NCBI GenBank assembly: GCA_022572725.1
Contig: JACZVJ010000016.1
Location: 1-38,915, forward strand
DNA: 38,915 bases
Reading direction: 5' to 3'
From: Nitrospinota bacterium
GTDB taxonomy: Bacteria > Nitrospirota > Nitrospiria > Nitrospirales > UBA8639
The notes under the pieces are model-generated. The model did no database searches, was not told the DNA's origin, and saw nothing but the letters and a program-made list of their open reading frames with translations. Shown here piece after piece: positions 18,127 through 28,938 of this stretch (positions are counted from its first letter, which is position 1; every line of letters starts with the position of its first letter). The position numbers were made by a program, and so were the translations under genes.

Positions 18127-19404
18127 ATGGAATTTCTGGGTATTCTGATCTGCCTGGTATTATCCGCTCTGTTTTCAGGGGCGGAGATCGCCTTTTTTTC
18201 CATTAGTGAGAGTAGGCTGCAGGCGACGGCTGATGAGGGGCGGAAAGGTTCCAGAATGGGTCTTCGCCTCCGATCAAATCCCCAACGGCTCCTTTCGACA
18301 ATTTTAATTGGGAACAATTTGGTGAACATCATGGCAGCCGCGTTAGTCACCATCCTTGCAATGGAACATGGCCCAATAGCGGTGGCCATCGCGACTGGAT
18401 TCTTGACCTTTGTCATTTTACTGTTTGCAGAAATTGTCCCAAAAACGCTCTGTGCCAGGCATTCGGCTACCGCGGTTCAGTTTCTTGCCTATCCGATCTA
18501 TGGGGTGGAGAAAGTATTTTCGCCAATCTTGTATTTTCTGGAACCTTTAATTTTGAAGCTGACCGGTGGTCGGGGGTTGACGGTCCCATTCGTCACTGAG
18601 GAAGAACTTAAAATCATGCTGGAGGCAGGCGGGAAGGCTGGTGTGTTGGAGACCGAAGAGGTGAAGATGATTAAGAACGTCTTTCAATTCACCGACTTGA
18701 CTGCTGAGGAAGTCATGACCCCTCGAATTTATATGTTTGGGCTCGATGGGAATTTAAGCCTCAATGAAGCGAAGGAGGAGCTATTCAAATCCAAATATTC
18801 CAGGATTCCAGTGTATGACGGAAACCTCGACAACGTCAGCGGCATCTTGTATCGGAACCAGGCGTTAAAAGAACTTGCGCAAGGTCAGCAGGACCGATCT
18901 CTCAAAGAACTAGCCCGGCGAGCCCTGTTTATTCCGGGAGCCAAAGCCGCCGACGATTTATTAAGGCAATTCCAACGGGAAAAGCGGCATATTGCGATAG
19001 TGGTCAATGAATTCGGTGGGGTTATGGGGTTAGTCACCACAGAGGATCTGCTAGAAGAAGTAGTTGGCGAAATTCTCGACGAAACGGACATTACCGAAGA
19101 GCTGATTACGCGCATCGGAAAGAATCAAATCTTGGTCAATGGAAGGACTGAGGTGCGAAAAATAAATGAGTTTTTTAAAGTCGAACTCGATGAGGAGCAA
19201 AATACAATCAGCGGTCTGATTCAACAAGAACTAGGTCATATTCCGACAATCGGAGAGGAAATCCACGCTGATGGCTGCCGGCTGATCGTGCACGATGCCG
19301 ACGAAAAATCTATTAAAAGTGTGAAGATCTTTAAGTTTGAAGAACCTGCAGCCGAAACCAACGAACCCGAAGCAGAAACCTCCCCTGCTTTTCCTTTGGA
19401 ATAA
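18127..19404 (+). CDS. CNNM/CorC-family membrane protein (DUF21-CBS-CorC_HlyC)
   Basis: 425 residues. The N-terminal DUF21 transmembrane domain (about 1-180) opens with LICLVLSALFSGAEIAFFSISESRL and contains NPQRLLSTILIGNNLVNI and LLFAEIVPKTLCARHS, the CNNM signatures. A CBS pair (about 195-320) follows, with VMTPRIYMFGLDGN, YSRIPVYDGNLDNVSGILYRNQ and HIAIVVNEFGGVMGLVTTEDLLEEVVGEILDE. The CorC_HlyC domain (about 335-410) ends the protein. The family includes Mg2+ exporters and proteins once called haemolysins; Mg2+/Co2+ efflux is the best guess. The C-terminal tail is acidic (AAETNEPEAETSP). Monocistronic. Confidence 0.93.
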   Translation: MEFLGILICLVLSALFSGAEIAFFSISESRLQATADEGRKGSRMGLRLRSNPQRLLSTILIGNNLVNIMAAALVTILAMEHGPIAVAIATGFLTFVILLFAEIVPKTLCARHSATAVQFLAYPIYGVEKVFSPILYFLEPLILKLTGGRGLTVPFVTEEELKIMLEAGGKAGVLETEEVKMIKNVFQFTDLTAEEVMTPRIYMFGLDGNLSLNEAKEELFKSKYSRIPVYDGNLDNVSGILYRNQALKELAQGQQDRSLKELARRALFIPGAKAADDLLRQFQREKRHIAIVVNEFGGVMGLVTTEDLLEEVVGEILDETDITEELITRIGKNQILVNGRTEVRKINEFFKVELDEEQNTISGLIQQELGHIPTIGEEIHADGCRLIVHDADEKSIKSVKIFKFEEPAAETNEPEAETSPAFPLE

Positions 19405-19606
19405 ACCATTAACCCAATACTTTTTTTGACTTCCGGAGCGGGAATTCCCATTACCCGTATCCCCTGGCTTGGGATTTTCTTGAACCTCCCGAAGAAGCTG
19501 GCCTGCCCAGTTAAAATTAGCTAATTTTTCTCTTCCCCCAAGACTCAAAACCCTTCCTTCTTTTCTCAAGTCTTTATCCTGAACCGTGAGAAATTCCTCA
19601 TTGGAT

Positions 19607-21661
<2,055 letters not shown>

Positions 21662-21679
21662 CTACCAATGTAAAAGAGT

Positions 21680-23575
21680 TTATCCCTGGATGAATTGTGC
21701 TGCGTAACTGCGGATTTCGTGCCCATTGAGAATGTGAAAACGACGAAGCCGAGCTACGGTTTGCCCTGAAAATCTGGACAAGGGAATGGGAATGAGTTTC
21801 CGGTGGAAACGTCTCGTAATTTGACGCCAACGAGCTACAGGAGGAATGGGCGAAACGAATGCAATGTGAGACTCTCGGGAGTGGGAGGCTGCTCCTGCAA
21901 TCAGGCGCTCCTCCAGAGTTTGGGCAAAGTCCAAGCGGGGATCGTCCCAGATGTTAGGAATAGGCCTTGGGGGGAAGAGGAACATCGCGCCCCCATACTG
22001 GGACTGGCCGATCCCAGGACCGATCATGCTTTCAAGAAACGGGGTGGCGAAAAAACATAAAGTTGATTCTTCTGCGTGCTCAGCATACCAAGTTGCTTGC
22101 CAGGAAAATTTTGAGGGATCCGCGGGTACCTCAAATAAGAACACCACAACCTCGACTGTCCCCCGAGACGGAGGAATGTCCTTCACGTAAATATCCGGCC
22201 GTCCCTGGTTTGATTGTGGTTTCCAATGTCGGAGAGTTTCTCGCAGATCAATGCCGTCTCGCATCGAGGTGGTGAACTTGTCGACCCGAGCCAAGTCCGT
22301 GCCCAGAAGCGCCCGTGCCTGTTCACGGACATGTGCGGAAAATCCTTCAATTCGACCATCTTCTGGAGGCCATGAACACTGTCCAAACGGATTCCATCGA
22401 TAGGCCCACTGGCGTTTCTTTGCCTGGGGTGGTGCTGGTCTCAGGGAAAGAGATCGCCAAGTAAGTGGTGGCCCTTGGAGCCGATTCTTCCCGTGAGAAA
22501 CTTCCCCATCTGGGGATTCCAATTGATTGATACCCACTTCGTAGCAGGGAAATCCATAAAGGGAGGTCGCCTCTTCTTGGAACGCATAGGATTTAGCCGT
22601 CTCCAGGAGAGTGATGGCAAAGTCATCCCCCATGATTTGTTTTGCGGCCAGGACCAATGTGTAGAGATCGGGGATCAAGCGGTGTTCGAGCAAGGCTAAA
22701 TTCCGTACGTATTGGAGATACGTTTGGAGTAGCTGAGGGGTCACCCAATTGTGTTCCTGTGCAAGATCAGCATGGCGTGTTGACAGCCACCGCTTTCGAG
22801 ATTCGATGAGAAGTTCTTTGATGCCATCAACGGAAAGATGCTCATCCGAGCGCGCCTCCACCCGACGTTGCTCGAATAGTTCGGTCAAAAAAGGAAGTTC
22901 GCATAGGGTAAAGTATAAGGTCGAGGGAGAAACGGTGCTAAGAAAGGGTAAGCCATGAATAGGTTCCGGTTGATCAAACGACCAGTGTTCTCGATAGGCG
23001 TCTCGAAGCCAAGGCCAATCCTCCACTGGACAGACACACACAATCGACTCGTAGTCCAGTTCTAGCTCATGCAGTTTAAATGCCATCCATTTCACACGAC
23101 GCCACCGTTGGCTGCCAGGCTTGGGGTAGGGCATAAAAGGAAGAAGGCCTGCAAAAAAGCTTGGGAGGGAAACGTGCTTGAGCGAGTAGGGATCTGGGGC
23201 CGGGTAAGTGGTAGGCTCGAAAACCGTCACTTCTCGGTCTATATAGGCCCGGTCCATGCCCTCACCCATCGCGACTCGAATAGCCATGATGACCGGCTGA
23301 CAGGGATCGATGGGCACAAAATTCTGCACAACAATTTCTTTCTGATCGGGTTCGGGCAGGACCACGAGGCTGACCTGAGGGAGCCGTTCAACACCCTGCT
23401 CCACTAGCTCTTCTACCGATGGAGGCAAGGGAACGGCCAGGCACTCAGCTCTTTTGGAAAGGAGGATTTCCCGAATGCCTTGCGCCACATCCCCACTCCC
23501 ATGCCGAATGGGCAGTATTCTGATCTTGGCGGAAAGCTGGAAAACCGTCTCAGCGGTTTGCGTGAGGGGTTTCAT
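21680..23575 (-). CDS. DUF5682-like protein, probable partner of the adjacent MoxR ATPase
   Basis: 631 residues, soluble, no signal peptide. The N-terminal region opens with IRILPIRHGSGDVAQGIREI, then LVEQGVERLPQ and FVPIDPCQPVIMAIRVAM...DRAYIDREV. This order (short strand, RH motif, then a strand with 'FxPID..P' and 'xxIDREV') resembles DUF5682/TraB-like proteins that sit beside MoxR ATPases. I call it similar, not certain. The middle (about 130-330) is helical with many Trp. The C-terminal part (about 400-631) has a strand TVEVVVFLFEVP and an SWQATWYAEHAEESTLCFF segment. No vWA MIDAS motif (DxSxS) is seen. It lies 85 nt downstream of the AAA+ gene and 33 nt before ligA. Confidence 0.6.
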   Translation of the reverse strand: MKPLTQTAETVFQLSAKIRILPIRHGSGDVAQGIREILLSKRAECLAVPLPPSVEELVEQGVERLPQVSLVVLPEPDQKEIVVQNFVPIDPCQPVIMAIRVAMGEGMDRAYIDREVTVFEPTTYPAPDPYSLKHVSLPSFFAGLLPFMPYPKPGSQRWRRVKWMAFKLHELELDYESIVCVCPVEDWPWLRDAYREHWSFDQPEPIHGLPFLSTVSPSTLYFTLCELPFLTELFEQRRVEARSDEHLSVDGIKELLIESRKRWLSTRHADLAQEHNWVTPQLLQTYLQYVRNLALLEHRLIPDLYTLVLAAKQIMGDDFAITLLETAKSYAFQEEATSLYGFPCYEVGINQLESPDGEVSHGKNRLQGPPLTWRSLSLRPAPPQAKKRQWAYRWNPFGQCSWPPEDGRIEGFSAHVREQARALLGTDLARVDKFTTSMRDGIDLRETLRHWKPQSNQGRPDIYVKDIPPSRGTVEVVVFLFEVPADPSKFSWQATWYAEHAEESTLCFFATPFLESMIGPGIGQSQYGGAMFLFPPRPIPNIWDDPRLDFAQTLEERLIAGAASHSRESHIAFVSPIPPVARWRQITRRFHRKLIPIPLSRFSGQTVARLRRFHILNGHEIRSYAAQFIQG

Positions 23576-23660
23576 ATATTTTTCTACCAGACTGGGCCCT
23601 GGGAAGTCTTATCCTCGGCGAGCAAGACTAGTCTTTTTAGGCTTTGAGCCGAACCGCGAT

Positions 23661-24608
23661 TTACCGGTCAGGATGCAAGGGATCGTCTGGTTCAAAAAAG
23701 AAATCCCCGAGACCTCTTGGAACGGATTGTCCCCCAATCACTCGTTTCCGTTGACGGGAGACCCCTTCAAGGTCCAAGGCTTCTTCTCCTAAGACCTTAA
23801 TGAGTGCCTCCCGCCACACCTTATCCCGGGAAATCGGATGGGAAGGATCCTGAGCCAATCGCTTGAGCGCAAACTGCAAAAGATGAATCCCATCTCGAAC
23901 CGAATACCCCAAGTCCAGATGATGCGCCTCTTGAAGAAAGTCTGCGGTCAGGGTCAAGACATCCTGCGGTGCAAAGGGAAGGTGATACCGAAGGATGGCC
24001 ATTTCATGGTCCCGAGTCGGAAATTCCACTTTCAAACTAGGTTGTAGGCGAGAAAGGATGTAATCGGGCACTTCGTAAGTGGATGCATCTTCATTCATGG
24101 TGACGCAACAGCGAAAATCCTGGTGTGCCTGGACCTGAATTCCGGCAATGATGGATTCCACGTATCGCCGATGATCCAACAGGGGCGCGAGGGAAGCCCA
24201 ACTCTTTTCGTTCATGCGGTTACCTTCGTCTAAAAGGCAAACTCCGCCGGTTAGCATCGCCGTAACGAGTGGTGAGGCGTGATAGGCAATGGTCCCACCC
24301 TCGGCAATGACTGGAGTAATCAGAAGATCCTCGGGTCGGGTGTCAGCGGTACACTGGTACATGTACAGCGCTTGCTTGCGTTCTCGCGCTGCGGACATGG
24401 CGAGAGTCGTTTTCCCAATTCCAGGATACCCAAGAATTCTGGGACAGAGTGGGACATCCTTTTGATCAATGACCATCCAACAGGCGAGAAGCTGCTGAAG
24501 AACCTCCCGGTCACCAATCCATTCTTGATCTGCAAGGCTTGGCTGGCCCAGACGAAGAGTGACCCCTTCCACGTTGAGGGTCCTGAGGCTTTCGGAACCA
24601 GTGCTCAT
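23661..24608 (-). CDS. MoxR-like AAA+ ATPase
   Basis: 315 residues. Walker A is [12 protein letters not shown] (about 59-70), Walker [13 protein letters not shown] (about 126-137), sensor 1 VTMNEDAS (about 170-177), and an arginine-finger region [13 protein letters not shown] follows. The DEGNRM form and the order 'MEDL-type PEDLLITP...LLDE.NRM...[13 protein letters not shown]' fit the MoxR/CbbQ/RavA branch of AAA+ chaperones, which remodel protein complexes together with a vWA or other partner. No partner vWA gene is here; the next gene, a DUF5682-like protein, is the likely partner. First gene of a possible three-gene run with ligA. Confidence 0.85.
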   Translation of the reverse strand: MSTGSESLRTLNVEGVTLRLGQPSLADQEWIGDREVLQQLLACWMVIDQKDVPLCPRILGYPGIGKTTLAMSAARERKQALYMYQCTADTRPEDLLITPVIAEGGTIAYHASPLVTAMLTGGVCLLDEGNRMNEKSWASLAPLLDHRRYVESIIAGIQVQAHQDFRCCVTMNEDASTYEVPDYILSRLQPSLKVEFPTRDHEMAILRYHLPFAPQDVLTLTADFLQEAHHLDLGYSVRDGIHLLQFALKRLAQDPSHPISRDKVWREALIKVLGEEALDLEGVSRQRKRVIGGQSVPRGLGDFFFEPDDPLHPDR

Positions 24609-24834
24609 GAACGATTCTTCAACTCACGGGGACTAATAAATTTCCTGGTGGGGAAGATTCAAAACGTACCATAGCTTAGTTGGGCGGTCAAACAGAGAAC
24701 GCCTCTAACACCAGGGTCCGCATTCAGGATTTGACATTCACCTCTCCCCGATCTATTCTGAAGATGTTGTTACTCCCCGCATCTTTCCTAAACTAAAGCG
24801 TGCGAAGAATTCCCCCAAAAATTAGAGGATCAAC
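24609..24834. other. Divergent control region between MoxR ATPase and LysM gene
   Basis: 226 bases without a gene. The right half holds a strong LysM-gene promoter (24731-24759). The left half, which should drive the ATPase gene, shows no clear hexamers by eye. Confidence 0.5.
24731..24759 (+). promoter_or_regulatory. Sigma-70 promoter of the LysM lipoprotein gene
   Basis: Perfect TTGACA (24731-24736), 17-nt spacer, TATTCT (24754-24759), about 75 nt upstream of the start codon. The best sigma-70 match in the window. Confidence 0.7.
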
Positions 24835-25455
24835 ATGGTTGGAGGGTCTTTGACTATGAAACGTGCCATGAGGGACCGGACCACGGCCAAGCGGCTTGGC
24901 TTGAAAACTTGGCAATTGTTTATGACCATGGGTCTTTGTAGTGGCCTTCTAACCAGTTGTGTGAGCTCTGAAAAGTATGAAGCAGAAAAGTCCAGAGCCC
25001 TCAATTTTCAACGACTCCTGGCCCAAGAAGAAAAGCGCACAGGCGAACTCAATGTCCAAGTCCAAGAGGCCCGACGACAGACGGCTTCACTAGGAACTCA
25101 AAATCGGGACCTCACGACGGAATTGCAAGGCGTGCGAGATCAAATGGTACGGCAACAAGAAGAACTTGCTCAAATGCGCGAGCAAAGTAGCCAAATGGAG
25201 GCCACCGCAACTGAGGATTTGATCTTATCAGAAGCCTCCCTTTCCGAATTTGGTCTTGGCGACATCTCCTTTGAGGAATCGGATTTCAGCGAAGTTGGGT
25301 CTACCGGAGCCGTATATTACACCGTCGTGAGAGGCGACACTCTCTATCAGATCTCCAGGGAATATGGTGTTACCGTCAATGACCTTTTGTCATGGAACAT
25401 TCTCGACGGCGACCTCATTTCTGTTGGGCAAAGATTAGTTGTCAGTAGTCCTTAG
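24835..25455 (+). CDS. LysM-domain lipoprotein with coiled coil
   Basis: 206 residues. The hydrophobic stretch LFMTMGLCSGLLTSC ends in a lipobox (LLTSC, Cys about 42), so this is a probable lipoprotein facing the periplasm. A coiled coil (about 45-120, KYEAEKSRALNFQRLLAQEEKRTGEL and repeats) follows. A LysM domain (about 160-204, YTVVRGDTLYQISREYGVTVNDLLSWN) at the C-terminus should bind peptidoglycan. The ATG 24835 is chosen because AGAGGA lies 6 nt upstream; an ATG at 24856 would give a shorter, more typical signal peptide. Likely role: cell-envelope tether or peptidoglycan-associated spacer. Confidence 0.85.
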   Translation: MVGGSLTMKRAMRDRTTAKRLGLKTWQLFMTMGLCSGLLTSCVSSEKYEAEKSRALNFQRLLAQEEKRTGELNVQVQEARRQTASLGTQNRDLTTELQGVRDQMVRQQEELAQMREQSSQMEATATEDLILSEASLSEFGLGDISFEESDFSEVGSTGAVYYTVVRGDTLYQISREYGVTVNDLLSWNILDGDLISVGQRLVVSSP

Positions 25456-25502
25456 TCCAAAACCTGTTCCCGCCCTTCAACCAAACCCTTCTCCCTTCCA
25501 GG

Positions 25503-25518
25503 GACCCCTCGAGGGGTC
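25503..25518. other. Perfect 16-bp palindrome after the LysM gene
   Basis: GACCCCTCGAGGGGTC, 48 nt past the stop codon. No T-run follows, so it is not a standard intrinsic terminator. It could be a transcript-end hairpin or a protein-binding site upstream of trpE. Confidence 0.4.
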
Positions 25519-25590
25519 TGATGTAGGCCATCCTGAGATTTCTCTTCCCTGGTTCTAAGGAACCCGAGCGGCCCTTCGACCAGCGTTTCG

Positions 25591-25620
25591 TTGACTTGCC
25601 AAAACCCCCTATGCTACGGT
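25591..25620 (+). promoter_or_regulatory. Putative trpE promoter
   Basis: TTGACT (25591-25596), 18-nt spacer, TACGGT (25615-25620). The trpE ATG is only 8 nt beyond the -10, which would make the transcript leaderless or nearly so, and there is no Shine-Dalgarno before the ATG. Weak -10, so only a candidate. Confidence 0.35.
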
Positions 25621-25627
25621 CGCGAAC

Positions 25628-27124
25628 ATGAAAAAGCCTTGTTATTCATTGGGTTTTGAGGAATTTTCACGTTTGTCGACCCAGGGAAATTTAGTCCCAA
25701 TTTATCGGGAAATCTTGGCGGATTTAGAGACCCCGGTCTCGGCTTTTTCCAAGATCAACACGGGGGCCGCCGCCTACCTTTTTGAAAGTGTGGAGGGTGG
25801 AGAAAATTGGGGTCGGTACTCCTTTCTTGGAAGTCATCCGATGCAGGTGATGTGGGAAGAACAGGGGCACCTTATGGTCCGGCAGGGGAAGCGTGTGGAA
25901 AAACTGGCATTGAGGGAAAACCCCCTCGACCAAATCCAGGAAATCATGGCCAAATTTCACCCCGTTCAGGTTCCCGACCTTCTCCGATTTACTGGGGGTG
26001 CCGTAGGCTTCCTCGGTTACGACATCATCCAATATTTTGAGCCCGTTCCTCCCTCCCCCAAGGACGTGTCGATCTTTCCCCAATTCGCTTTTCTCCTCAC
26101 CGACACCTTGCTCATCTTTGACAATGTGGCTCACACGATAAAGGTTGTGGCTAATGCACACATCCCGAGCACGAAAAGGTCCGACATTAAAAAAGCTTAC
26201 ATTGAGGCGATTTCCCGCATCGAGCAAATGATCAACCGCCTCAAAACACCCCTACGCCGGCCTCCTGCCCGCCACCCCCGTCGTCCGATTCGCTTTATGT
26301 CCAACATGAGCCAACCGGAATTTGAAAAGATGGTCATGCGGACAAAGGAATATATCCAGGCGGGGGATATCGTTCAGGCGGTGATCTCTCAACGGTGGGA
26401 AACCCGGATTGCCACTTCACCACTGGAAATCTACCGGGGACTTCGGGTTATTAATCCATCACCCTACATGTTTTATCTTCGAATTGCAGGGGTGGAACTA
26501 GTCGGCTCGTCACCCGAAGTTCTGGTTCGGTGCGAGGGGGAGCAAATCGTCGTTCGGCCAATAGCCGGGACCCGCAAGCGAGGGAGAACCGAGACGGAAG
26601 ATCAAGCGCTGGAACACGAATTGTTAAGGGACGAAAAGGAGCGTGCGGAACATGTCATGTTAGTCGATTTAGGGCGCAATGATGTGGGACGAGTGGCCCA
26701 AGCCGGGACGGTAACCGTGAACCCCTTCATGACAATCGAGCGCTATTCCCATGTGATGCACATCGTCTCCCAAGTAACTGGTACGCTTAAGAAGGGAAAC
26801 ACTGCCTACGACGTGATGAGAGCGTGTTTCCCTGCCGGCACGGTTTCAGGCGCCCCGAAAATCCGGGCCATGCAGATCATCGAAGAACTGGAACCTACTC
26901 GCCGGGGACCCTACGCAGGTGCGGTCGGCTATTTTAGCTTTTCGGGAAATATGGACACCTGTATCAATATTCGGTCCATTATGATCAAAGGACAACGGGC
27001 TTTTATTCAGGCAGGAGCGGGTATTGTTGCCGACTCTGATCCAGAACGGGAATATGAGGAAACCTGCAATAAAGCCAGTGCCATGATGCGGGGTATTGAG
27101 ATGGCAGAGCGAGGGTTGGAGTAA
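25628..27124 (+). CDS. trpE: Anthranilate synthase component I
   Basis: Chorismate-binding subunit: makes anthranilate from chorismate using ammonia from TrpG, the first committed step of tryptophan synthesis. 498 residues, normal. The N-terminal regulatory region has YLFESVEGGENWGRYSF; Ser54 lies in the LLES-type motif that binds feedback tryptophan, so feedback inhibition is expected. The catalytic domain has VQAVISQRWE, SPSPYMFYLRI-like NPSPYMFYL, GSSPEVLVR, RPIAGTRKRG, ADHMLVDLGRND-type EHVMLVDLGRND, and FPAGTVSGAPKIRAMQII. The start is well supported by homology; no Shine-Dalgarno is visible. First gene of trpEGDCFBA. No leader peptide with tandem Trp codons is seen upstream. Confidence 0.97.
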   Translation: MKKPCYSLGFEEFSRLSTQGNLVPIYREILADLETPVSAFSKINTGAAAYLFESVEGGENWGRYSFLGSHPMQVMWEEQGHLMVRQGKRVEKLALRENPLDQIQEIMAKFHPVQVPDLLRFTGGAVGFLGYDIIQYFEPVPPSPKDVSIFPQFAFLLTDTLLIFDNVAHTIKVVANAHIPSTKRSDIKKAYIEAISRIEQMINRLKTPLRRPPARHPRRPIRFMSNMSQPEFEKMVMRTKEYIQAGDIVQAVISQRWETRIATSPLEIYRGLRVINPSPYMFYLRIAGVELVGSSPEVLVRCEGEQIVVRPIAGTRKRGRTETEDQALEHELLRDEKERAEHVMLVDLGRNDVGRVAQAGTVTVNPFMTIERYSHVMHIVSQVTGTLKKGNTAYDVMRACFPAGTVSGAPKIRAMQIIEELEPTRRGPYAGAVGYFSFSGNMDTCINIRSIMIKGQRAFIQAGAGIVADSDPEREYEETCNKASAMMRGIEMAERGLE

Positions 27125-27128
27125 CAGT

Positions 27129-27258
27129 AAGGAGTGAAGAATAAGGAGTGAAGAGTAAGGAGTGAAGAGTGAAGAGTAAGGAGATCACATTTGAGCTTGT
27201 TTTAGACTTCAAAACGGATCGTTGTGTTCCTTCCCCACACTCCTCACTCCTCACTCCC
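27129..27258. repeat. Purine-rich tandem repeats with complementary run between trpE and trpG
   Basis: Three near-identical 14-bp units AAGGAGTGAAGA(A/G)T (27129-27142, 27143-27156, 27157-27170), then partial copies to 27183. A pyrimidine run CACTCCTCACTCCTCACTCCC at 27236-27258 is the near complement, so the two could pair into an imperfect hairpin about 50 nt apart. It lies in the 146-nt trpE-trpG gap. The repeats also contain many GGAG motifs. This looks like a slippage microsatellite. Confidence 0.75.
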
Positions 27259-27270
27259 AACTAAGGTTCC

Positions 27271-27846
27271 ATGCTTCTTGTCATCGACAATTACGACTCT
27301 TTCACCTATAACCTTGTCCAGTACCTGGGTGAATTGGGAGCGGAGATTCAAGTCTACCGGAATGACAAAATTTCGATCGAGGAAATCGAACGGTTGGCTC
27401 CAGAGCGATTGGTCGTGTCACCTGGTCCCTGTACGCCAAAGGAGGCAGGGATTTCCGTTGAGGCTTTGAGACTTTTTGCAGGGCGAATTCCCGTGTTAGG
27501 AGTCTGCCTTGGTCATCAATCGCTGGCCTACGCCTTTGGTGGTGAGATTATCCGCGCCGATCGGCTCATGCATGGCAAGACTTCGATGGTTCATCACGAC
27601 GGAAAAACCATCTTTCAGAAATTGCCCAACCCCTTTGAGGCCACTCGGTACCATTCATTAATTGTGAATCGGAGGACAATTCCCCGTGATTTGGAAATTT
27701 CGGCCGAAACTGGCGAAGGAGAAATTATGGGGTTACGGCACCGTCCTACCGGAGCAGAAGGGGTTCAGTTTCACCCGGAATCTATTCTGACCAAGGCTGG
27801 GATGGACCTTTTGCGAAACTTTTTAACATTCCCTCAACAGCCATAA
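27271..27846 (+). CDS. trpG: Anthranilate synthase component II (glutamine amidotransferase)
   Basis: Glutaminase subunit that feeds ammonia to TrpE; in many bacteria the same protein also serves p-aminobenzoate synthase (PabA). 191 residues, normal. N-terminus [19 protein letters not shown] is diagnostic. The catalytic triad is visible: Cys79 in GVCLGHQ, His168 and Glu170 in FHPES. The oxyanion motif [11 protein letters not shown] is at about 50-60. Unfused to trpE or trpD. It lies between trpE and trpD. Confidence 0.97.
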   Translation: MLLVIDNYDSFTYNLVQYLGELGAEIQVYRNDKISIEEIERLAPERLVVSPGPCTPKEAGISVEALRLFAGRIPVLGVCLGHQSLAYAFGGEIIRADRLMHGKTSMVHHDGKTIFQKLPNPFEATRYHSLIVNRRTIPRDLEISAETGEGEIMGLRHRPTGAEGVQFHPESILTKAGMDLLRNFLTFPQQP

Positions 27847-27918
27847 CCCGTTATTGCATAAACCTACAGAGCTGGAGTGGTCTTCAACCGTCGATCTCGA
27901 CTCAAGACCTGATATCTC

Positions 27919-28938
27919 ATGATCAAAGACATACTCGCGAAATTAGCCGAAAGAATAGACCTCTCAGAAAAGGAAGCCGAGGAGGTCATGCTTCACATCA
28001 TGCAGGGCGCTGCGTCGGATTCGCAAATTGCTGCCTACCTCATGGGGCTGAGGATGAAAGGGGAGACCGTTGACGAGATCACCGGATCGGTGAAAGCCAT
28101 GCGTGAGATGGCTCATCGGATCCACGTGGGTGACCCTCTTGTCGTCGACACATGTGGGACTGGAGGCGATTGCTCCAGCACGTTTAACATTTCAACAGCC
28201 GCCGCCTTTGTTGTGGCAGGGGGGAACATGACTGTGGCCAAGCACGGCAACCGGTCCGTTTCATCAAAGTCGGGAAGTGCCGACGTGTTATCTGCTCTCG
28301 GCGTGCAAATTAATCTGCCGCCAGAACGTGTGGAAGAATGTATCAATGAAGTCGGGATCGGGTTCCTGTTTGCACCCCTTTACCATGGAGCCATAAAGCA
28401 TTGTGCCAAACCCAGATCGGAGATGGGAATTCGAACCGTGATGAACATCCTTGGCCCCTTGTCAAACCCCGCAAATGCTACCATTCAAGTTCTTGGGGTC
28501 TACGATCGGGCTTTGACGGAGAGACTGGCCCAAGTCCTCATCCGCCTTGGCACCCAACACTGCTTCATTCTCCATGGGAGCGATGGGCTGGACGAAATCA
28601 CGTTGACCGGCATCACCCACGTATCTGAAGGAAAAACTGGAAGGATTTCCAGCTATCACATTTCACCAGAAGATTTTAACCTTGAAAGGGTGAACTCCAG
28701 AGAACTCACCGGCGGAACGCCGGAAGAAAACGCCGAAATTATTCAGGACATTCTCAAAGGCCGGCGAAGCGCAAAACGGGATGTGGCCCTCATGAATGCC
28801 GCTCCTGCCTTTGTCGCCTGTGGAAAAGCCAAAACCCTTCATGAAGGATTTGACCAAGCAGGAGAAGTTCTTGATAGCGGGGCAAGCTATGAGAAGCTAG
28901 AGAGCTTGGTTAAATTTACGAATCGTTTCGCCGCATGA
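27919..28938 (+). CDS. trpD: Anthranilate phosphoribosyltransferase
   Basis: Transfers phosphoribose from PRPP to anthranilate, the second step of the pathway. 339 residues, normal. PRPP loop VDTCGTGGD (CGTGGD at 79-84), then FNISTAAAFVVAGG, VAKHGNRSVSSKSGSADVLSALG (anthranilate/Mg region) and MGIRTVMNILGPLSNP. The stop overlaps the trpC start as ATGA, so translation of the two is coupled. Confidence 0.97.
   Translation: MIKDILAKLAERIDLSEKEAEEVMLHIMQGAASDSQIAAYLMGLRMKGETVDEITGSVKAMREMAHRIHVGDPLVVDTCGTGGDCSSTFNISTAAAFVVAGGNMTVAKHGNRSVSSKSGSADVLSALGVQINLPPERVEECINEVGIGFLFAPLYHGAIKHCAKPRSEMGIRTVMNILGPLSNPANATIQVLGVYDRALTERLAQVLIRLGTQHCFILHGSDGLDEITLTGITHVSEGKTGRISSYHISPEDFNLERVNSRELTGGTPEENAEIIQDILKGRRSAKRDVALMNAAPAFVACGKAKTLHEGFDQAGEVLDSGASYEKLESLVKFTNRFAA

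Noticed and set aside
25503-25518. Palindrome as intrinsic terminator of the LysM gene
   Set aside because: No T-run follows on the plus strand; kept only as a palindrome.
25456-25627. Trp leader peptide or attenuator before trpE
   Set aside because: No small frame with tandem Trp codons and no alternating hairpins with a T-run found.
27129-27183. CRISPR-like repeat array
   Set aside because: Units are 14 bp and directly adjacent with no spacers.
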